DNA from: Marivita sp.
GTDB lineage: Bacteria; Pseudomonadota; Alphaproteobacteria; Rhodobacterales; Rhodobacteraceae
Assembly: GCF_020055635.1 (NCBI RefSeq)
Contig: NZ_JAIPUT010000016.1
Coordinates: 1 to 64,000 of the forward strand
Direction of reading: 5' to 3'
DNA: 64,000 nucleotides
The translations under genes and the position numbers were made by a program. How positions within the stretch are numbered: the stretch's first letter is position 1; each line of letters starts with the position of its first letter. The notes beneath the pieces are model-generated. The model made no database searches. It was given only the letters and a program-made list of their open reading frames with translations, and was not told where the DNA came from. Below, in pieces: positions 61,603 through 64,000 of the stretch.

Positions 61603-63876
61603 TCACGGATTGAGCTCACCACCGGCCAATGCAATACGAAGAACGCGAGCAAGATCGGTCGAACGGTAGGGCTTGGTCAGAAGCAGCGTCCCATCTTCGA
61701 GACGCCCGTCGTGGATCAGGCTTTGCTGGGTATAGCCTGACGTGAAGAGCACCTTCAGGTCCGGGCTGTGACTTCTTGCTTCGCGGGCAAGATCGGCGCC
61801 ATTGATCAGGCCGGGCATCACGACGTCGGTGAACAGGAGATCAACGTCCGGCTCAGCCGCGAGAGCGGTCAGCGCCTCCTCGGCATTCGCCGCGCTCGAC
61901 ACGCGGTAGTTGAGCCGCGCGAGCTGTTCCTCGACATTCCTGCGCAGGGCTTCGTCGTCCTCGACCACCAGGACATGCTCGCCCTGGCCGTCCGGGTGCA
62001 CGGTCTCCTCCGCTGCCGCTTTCTCCACTTTTTCCTCTGCCCCCGCTTCGGCAAGCGGAACATAGAGCCGCACGATCGTGCCGCTCCCGAGTTCCGAGTA
62101 GATCCGCGCATGGCCGCCGGATTGTTGCAGAAAACCGTAGACCGAACTCAGGCCGAGACCGCTCCCCTCGCCCTGCGGCTTGGTGGTGAAGAACGGCTCG
62201 AAGGCCCGGGCCGCTGTCTGGGACGTCATGCCGTGTCCATTGTCCGAGACCGAGATACAGACATAGTTTCCCGGTCTCGTATCGGGCTGACTCCTTGCCC
62301 ATTCTTCGTCGATCTCGACGAGTTCGGTTTCCACGAGGATGCGTCCGCGTCCGCTGATCGCCTGGCTCGCGTTCAAGACGAGGTTGAGGAGCGAGGACTG
62401 GAGCCGGCCCGGATCGACCTTGCAGAGTGCGTTCTGCGCGCCGAGGTGGTACTCCATCTCGACGTCTCCCGGTACGCCCTGACGGAAAAGCATGGCAGAG
62501 CGTTCGATCAGCGTGTTGACCTTGGTGAGTTCGGGCCGAAGTGGCTGACGCCGTGAATAGGCAAGAAGACTGTCTGTCAATTCTGCACCGCGCTCCGCCG
62601 CATCGAGCACCGCGCTGGCCAGCCGTTGTGTCCGTTTGTCCGGCAAGGCTTCCACGAGGAGGTCGGCATTGCCAAGAATGATCGTCAGCAGGTTGTTGAA
62701 ATCGTGCGCAATGCCGCCCGTCAGCTGGCCGATCGTATCGAGTTTTTGCGCCTCGAAGAGTTGCTGGTCGAGGGCGCGGAGCGTCGTGATGTCCTGAAAG
62801 GCGCCGTGAACTGCAACCGTTTCACCCGAAGCGTCCAATTCCGCCTCGCAGACGGAGCGGACGATGATCTCTCGACCTTTTGCCGTTATGAGCCGGTAGA
62901 CCCCGTCGAAAGGTTCTCCCGTCTTCAGGCATGTGCGAAAATCGGCCTCGATTCTTGCGCGATCATCTTCGTGATAAAAGCGGATACCCTCCTCGACCGT
63001 GGGGGCGAAACCGGGTTCGAGATCATGGATGAGCGCGGTGCCTTCGGTCCATTCGAGTTTTGGCGCCCCGACGACGTAGCGCCAGCCACCGAACTGCGCC
63101 ACCTCGGAGGCCATGCGCACAAGTGCGCTTGAACGTGCCAGATCGCGCTGCGATGCCTCGTGCCGGGCAACAAGGCTGTTGAACGCGCGGGCGACTTCGC
63201 CCAATTCATCCGTCCTCGTCTCGGGCATCCGGGCGTTCCTGTCGCCCGCATCAATCTTGCGGATCGTTTCGGCGACTGCCTGAAGCGGAAGGCCCACCCG
63301 GCGGTAGAGCAAAAGAAACCCGACAAAACTGGTGATGGCGAAGAGCGCCGAAAGGACGGCCATCAATGTGAAAAGGAAACGGGTCTCTTGCCCAATGGCG
63401 CGGCTGTGGCTTTCGACCGCGTCGCCAGCGGCCCTGTCGAGCACCATCCCATAGGTGGAAATCGCCGAGATCAGGCTCTGTACCGTCGGATCGATTTCCC
63501 GCAACCTCTCTAGTGGCGCGGCCTCGCCCTCCTCAGGGGCAGTGGTTGCGAGCATTTGCAGAATGATGTCGATTGCACGTGTGGCATTTCGGACATCAGG
63601 GTTGTCGGGCCCGAGCCGTTGAAGCGCTTGCTTTACCGACCGTCCTTCCGCAATCACGGTCGTCATCGTGGCCGGATCGGCAGGCGTTGTCAGAAGCATG
63701 TCACCCGCCACGGAGAACGCAGAAAGGCGCCGCTGCAAATCGAGAATGAACGCCATCTCATCATGCTGGTGCACGGCCTTGGTCAGCAGGCTTCCGGCGA
63801 CGCCTGCAAGGAGTGCCGCGATGATGGCGATCGCCGCAAGCGCGGCCCGGGACGTTGCAACGATACTTGTCCTCAT
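61603..63876 (-). CDS. hybrid sensor histidine kinase with PAS and receiver domains
   Basis: 757 residues from the ATG at 63876; an in-frame GTG at 63903 is the alternative. Two helices (about 7-32 and 168-192) flank a periplasmic sensor of about 135 residues, followed by HAMP (about 193-245) and a PAS domain (about 265-370). Next come HisKA with His391 (GGIAHDFNNLL), the HATPase domain (GHGMTSQ, GSGLGLSSVYG) and a C-terminal receiver (VLVVEDDEAL; FTDVVMPG). This is the common alphaproteobacterial layout. The ATG may overlap the stop of a gene beyond the window edge. Confidence 0.88.
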   Translation of the reverse strand: MRTSIVATSRAALAAIAIIAALLAGVAGSLLTKAVHQHDEMAFILDLQRRLSAFSVAGDMLLTTPADPATMTTVIAEGRSVKQALQRLGPDNPDVRNATRAIDIILQMLATTAPEEGEAAPLERLREIDPTVQSLISAISTYGMVLDRAAGDAVESHSRAIGQETRFLFTLMAVLSALFAITSFVGFLLLYRRVGLPLQAVAETIRKIDAGDRNARMPETRTDELGEVARAFNSLVARHEASQRDLARSSALVRMASEVAQFGGWRYVVGAPKLEWTEGTALIHDLEPGFAPTVEEGIRFYHEDDRARIEADFRTCLKTGEPFDGVYRLITAKGREIIVRSVCEAELDASGETVAVHGAFQDITTLRALDQQLFEAQKLDTIGQLTGGIAHDFNNLLTIILGNADLLVEALPDKRTQRLASAVLDAAERGAELTDSLLAYSRRQPLRPELTKVNTLIERSAMLFRQGVPGDVEMEYHLGAQNALCKVDPGRLQSSLLNLVLNASQAISGRGRILVETELVEIDEEWARSQPDTRPGNYVCISVSDNGHGMTSQTAARAFEPFFTTKPQGEGSGLGLSSVYGFLQQSGGHARIYSELGSGTIVRLYVPLAEAGAEEKVEKAAAEETVHPDGQGEHVLVVEDDEALRRNVEEQLARLNYRVSSAANAEEALTALAAEPDVDLLFTDVVMPGLINGADLAREARSHSPDLKVLFTSGYTQQSLIHDGRLEDGTLLLTKPYRSTDLARVLRIALAGGELNP

Positions 63877-64000
63877 GGCACGCCGGCGACAATGTCGGGC
63901 CACGTTGCAATCGGCAGGAGGACTGATGAGGGCGAAAAGCTTGCGAGCGGCAGGGTCGAAACCGCTGTCACGAATGAGCCGTTTTCACTCCTGTTGGCAT
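63873..64000 (-). CDS. possible 3' end of a gene upstream of the kinase (uncertain)
   Basis: One minus-strand frame is open from the window edge to a stop at 63875-63873 (40 codons, ending IVAGVP). That stop overlaps the kinase ATG as ATGA, the classic coupling pattern. A competing plus-strand start with AGGAGG lies at 63926, so this call is weak. Confidence 0.3.
   Translation of the reverse strand, partial: ANRSENGSFVTAVSTLPLASFSPSSVLLPIATWPDIVAGVP

Noticed and set aside
63926-64000. plus-strand start with an AGGAGG site at the right edge
   Set aside because: Only 25 codons are visible and a minus-strand frame overlaps; too short to support a gene call.

Overview
The window is high-GC, densely coded bacterial DNA that looks like a marine alphaproteobacterium of the Rhodobacteraceae (Roseobacter group). 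The signs are many ABC and TRAP uptake operons for organic acids, GntR-FCD and IclR regulators, a Flp/Tad pilus locus, an enolase-superfamily sugar-acid dehydratase beside a uronate dehydrogenase, and GC-rich codon use. This placement is inferred from gene content. I see no rRNA, tRNA, CRISPR array, insertion sequence or phage gene.

Layout. 1-1462: the end of an iron/cobalamin-type ABC importer (permease cut by the window edge, then its binding protein). 1731-14001: a sugar-acid island. Aldose 1-epimerase and uronate dehydrogenase (minus strand) diverge from a plus-strand operon holding an oligosaccharide/peptide-type ABC importer, a galactonate-dehydratase-like enzyme, a beta-propeller lactonase, an RraA-like protein and a DUF475/TerC-like membrane protein. 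14188-16202: a GntR regulator and a D-2-hydroxyacid dehydrogenase. 16274-17136: an antitoxin/RES-toxin pair. 17434-28007: a second GntR-controlled operon with a VOC protein, a complete Dpp-type importer, a second binding protein without a signal peptide, an amidohydrolase and a DapA-family enzyme, most of them translationally coupled. 28207-35904: a LuxR-type protein with membrane helices, and the flp-tadZ-tadA-tadB-tadC-tadE-tadG block of a Tad pilus system.

36292-48575 is the most unusual region. It encodes an exported polyproline/rhodanese protein, a trypsin-like protease, a metacaspase-type caspase, a DUF900 alpha/beta hydrolase, a 1224-residue CHAT-domain protein, three exported GYF_2-domain proteins and a three-helix membrane protein. 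Almost all carry signal peptides, so this looks like a periplasmic or surface protease network. I cannot match it to a named system.

48749-59615: a divergent catabolic cluster. The minus strand holds an intradiol ring-cleavage dioxygenase, an IclR regulator, an amidohydrolase, a MetE-like methyltransferase and a VOC protein. The plus strand holds a citryl-CoA-lyase-like protein, a CaiB CoA-transferase, a YciI-like protein, a TRAP transporter and an FMN reductase. A perfect 17-bp palindrome in the shared promoter is a likely IclR operator. 59819-63876: an acyltransferase, a single-domain response regulator and a hybrid histidine kinase.

Taken together, most of the window is substrate uptake coupled to catabolism of sugar acids and probably aromatic compounds. 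The Tad block and the secreted caspase/CHAT/GYF cluster are two surface- or envelope-directed modules set between them.
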